Assembly (NCBI GenBank): GCA_044426085.1
Contig: JAWXUU010000028.1
Location: 1 to 6,675 of the forward strand
Direction of reading: 5' to 3'
DNA: 6,675 bases
Source of the DNA: JAWXUU01 sp044426085
GTDB taxonomy: Bacteria; Bacillota; Clostridia; Christensenellales; CAMQZB01
The position numbers were made by a program, and so were the translations under genes. Within the stretch, counting starts at the first letter, position 1; the number at the start of each line of letters is the position of its first letter. Below, in pieces: positions 5,559 to 6,675 of this stretch. The notes below the pieces were generated by a model. The model saw only the letters and a list, made by a program, of their open reading frames with translations, made no database searches and was not told the origin of the DNA.

Positions 5559-6425
5559 TTATGCGATTTCCACCCAAGCAGATTCAATCGCAGTTTTTGT
5601 TTCATCTGGGTATTCATTGATGATGTAGATAAGGTATCCGTTTTGCTCGATAAGTTCCATTGATTCGATAATAGGAACAAGGTTTGGTTGATACCAACTC
5701 ATTGTGTCAAGTTGGCTTTGTTGCCAAGTTGTCATCATATCTTTGACTGTATCTTCGCAACCTTCAGCTGGTTTGAACATCATAAGTGGATTAACGCCGA
5801 TGATTGTGCTGTTAAGAACATACATATCAGTCAAATCAGATTTTTCAAGCATACCTTCGAAAACGAAGTATTCATCATCAAGACTTGATGGCATATTTGC
5901 TCCGAAAACAGAAAAAGATTCTTTAAGTGCAAGAAGCTCAGCTTGCATAACGTCTTTTTCCACTCCACTTTTCACAGTTTCGATAACAGCGTCTGCGTCA
6001 AGAGAAACGCTCCAAACATACCAATCACTTTCAGCAAAAATGCTAACTTGGTCGTCAGAAAGCCATTTATCAGTTTTGTAAGTGTCGAAATACTGCGTCA
6101 TTGCAGAATTCACTTCGTCTGGGTTTTCAGTTTGGAAAGCAAAGAAAATATAGTTTGTCCATTCAGTTTCAGGAAGGAAAACGATATAATCAGTGATGAT
6201 ATCTTTTGATACGATTTCCGACATAAGTGCATCGTATGTTTCGTCAGTAACAGCATAAACGCTATTGAAAGCATCTCTGTCACCTTCAACAATAACATTG
6301 AAAAGATTTTCTTGTAAAATGTCTTTATCTAGTGTGTAAGTTTTGTCTGGTACTTCTGTTGCGCCACATCCCACAAAAGAAAGTGTCATAACAAGGATAA
6401 GTGCAATAGCAATAATTTTTTTCAT
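5559..6425 (-). CDS. Lipoprotein with two DUF4358-like repeats
   Basis: A 288-aa predicted secreted lipoprotein: Lys-Lys signal peptide, lipobox F17-V-G-C20, then an acidic mature chain on the outer face of the membrane. No enzymatic motif is seen. The chain appears to be an internal duplication. I-T-D79-Y-I-V-F-L-P and the following amphipathic helix (77-121) align with L-T-D200-M-Y-V-L-N (198-242). The strand block W135-Y-V-W-S-V ending in D-A-V-I-E-T-V aligns with G263-Y-L-I-Y-I-I ending in T-K-T-A-I-E-S-A-W. Each half resembles the DUF4358 domain of clostridial lipoproteins, which normally occurs once and has no known function; this assignment is from memory of the pattern. The start is supported by AGGAG (complement of 6432-6436), six bases upstream. 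The gene is monocistronic and convergent with the binding-protein gene. The mature sequence is rich in Asp and Glu and has few Lys or Arg residues. Confidence 0.75.
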   Translation of the reverse strand: MKKIIAIALILVMTLSFVGCGATEVPDKTYTLDKDILQENLFNVIVEGDRDAFNSVYAVTDETYDALMSEIVSKDIITDYIVFLPETEWTNYIFFAFQTENPDEVNSAMTQYFDTYKTDKWLSDDQVSIFAESDWYVWSVSLDADAVIETVKSGVEKDVMQAELLALKESFSVFGANMPSSLDDEYFVFEGMLEKSDLTDMYVLNSTIIGVNPLMMFKPAEGCEDTVKDMMTTWQQSQLDTMSWYQPNLVPIIESMELIEQNGYLIYIINEYPDETKTAIESAWVEIA

Positions 6426-6464
6426 TTAGTTCTCCTACAGTCGTTTTTTTTAGACTTTTTTCGT

Positions 6465-6494
6465 TTTATACTAATACAACAAACGTGATAACAA
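6465..6494 (-). promoter_or_regulatory. Probable promoter of the duplicated lipoprotein gene
   Basis: On the minus strand TTGTTA (complement of 6489-6494) and TATAAA (complement of 6465-6470) are 18 nt apart, each one or two bases off consensus. The leader to the ATG would be about 30 nt. The stretch between this promoter and the IS end (6495-6554) is A/T-rich and shows nothing further. Confidence 0.5.
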
Positions 6495-6554
6495 AAAAGA
6501 TAGTGGAAAAAGAAACTTTTTTTAAATTAGATGAAAATAATTGAAATTTTATAT

Positions 6555-6675
6555 TAATAGATTGTATAATTAAGTGCAACACCTAAAAAAGAATAGCGAT
6601 TCACACCGAAATCCTTTATAATGGAAAGTGACCAAACCGACCATTGGGGGAAAACAACATGAACCGCTACGCACA
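6555..6675 (+). mobile_element. Upstream end of an insertion sequence (probable IS30 family), right copy
   Basis: Bases 6555-6651 are the exact inverse of 1-97. The outer end contains ATTGTATAATTAAGTGCAAC, the kind of A/T-rich terminus with a GTGCAAC-like block seen in IS30-type elements. A -10-like TATAAT (6617-6622) with a poor -35 (TAGCGA, 6594-6599, 17 nt away) could drive the transposase, and GGGGGA precedes its ATG. The element leaves the window at the right edge, so length, family and intactness cannot be confirmed. Confidence 0.62.
6659..6675 (+). CDS. Transposase N terminus (partial, probable IS30 family)
   Basis: An ATG eight bases after GGGGG (6646-6650) opens the peptide MNRYA before the window ends. 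IS30 transposases commonly begin with a short Tyr-containing leader before a His-Leu-Thr block, and the next codon here starts with CA, which allows His. Five residues are too few for a firm call. The main support is the repeated upstream DNA shared by both edges of the window. Confidence 0.45.

Noticed and set aside
6600..6622. TTCACA (6600-6605) as the -35 of the transposase promoter
   Set aside because: Only 11 nt separate it from TATAAT (6617-6622), too short for sigma-A. The TAGCGA alternative has correct spacing but poor sequence.

Overview
The window looks like part of a low-GC Bacillota genome, probably a gut-type clostridial lineage. Supporting signs are A/T-rich intergenic DNA, strong AGGAG-type ribosome binding sites, a TTG start, lipoproteins with short Lys-Lys signal peptides, and an NhaC-family antiporter, a MATE pump and an NMT1/SsuA-like binding protein of clostridial flavour. 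The species cannot be named from sequence alone.

Layout. Both edges carry the same 97-bp sequence in inverted orientation (1-97 and 6555-6651). On the right it runs into a ribosome binding site and an ATG (6659) that opens a reading frame beginning MNRYA. These are read as the transposase-proximal ends of two copies of one insertion sequence, probably IS30-like, with transposases pointing outward. Directly inside the left end lies a 242-nt nested inverted repeat (98-339). It has seven TTAAAAA heptamers on one side, seven complementary heptamers on the other, and a G/C-rich core between them. This is the least explained DNA in the window.

The interior holds six complete genes. A near-ideal sigma-A promoter (400-428) drives an NhaC-family antiporter and a 91-aa YjdJ-type acetyltransferase, closed by a terminator at 2118-2150. 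An extended -10 promoter (2215-2243) drives a MATE-family exporter and a small nitroreductase, closed by a terminator at 4307-4339. A TTG-started ABC-type binding lipoprotein follows with no permease or ATPase beside it. It converges on a minus-strand lipoprotein made of two DUF4358-like repeats, and a 16-bp-stem bidirectional terminator (5482-5520) sits between the two.

How the genes fit together. Five of the six products are envelope transporters, extracytoplasmic lipoproteins or a reductase next to an exporter, but no single pathway joins them. I see four transcription units of ordinary chromosomal or accessory genes framed by inverted IS copies. That frame could make the segment invertible or mobile as a composite element. 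I do not see a clear new defence or biosynthetic system. The best candidate for something undescribed is the heptamer-armed palindrome.
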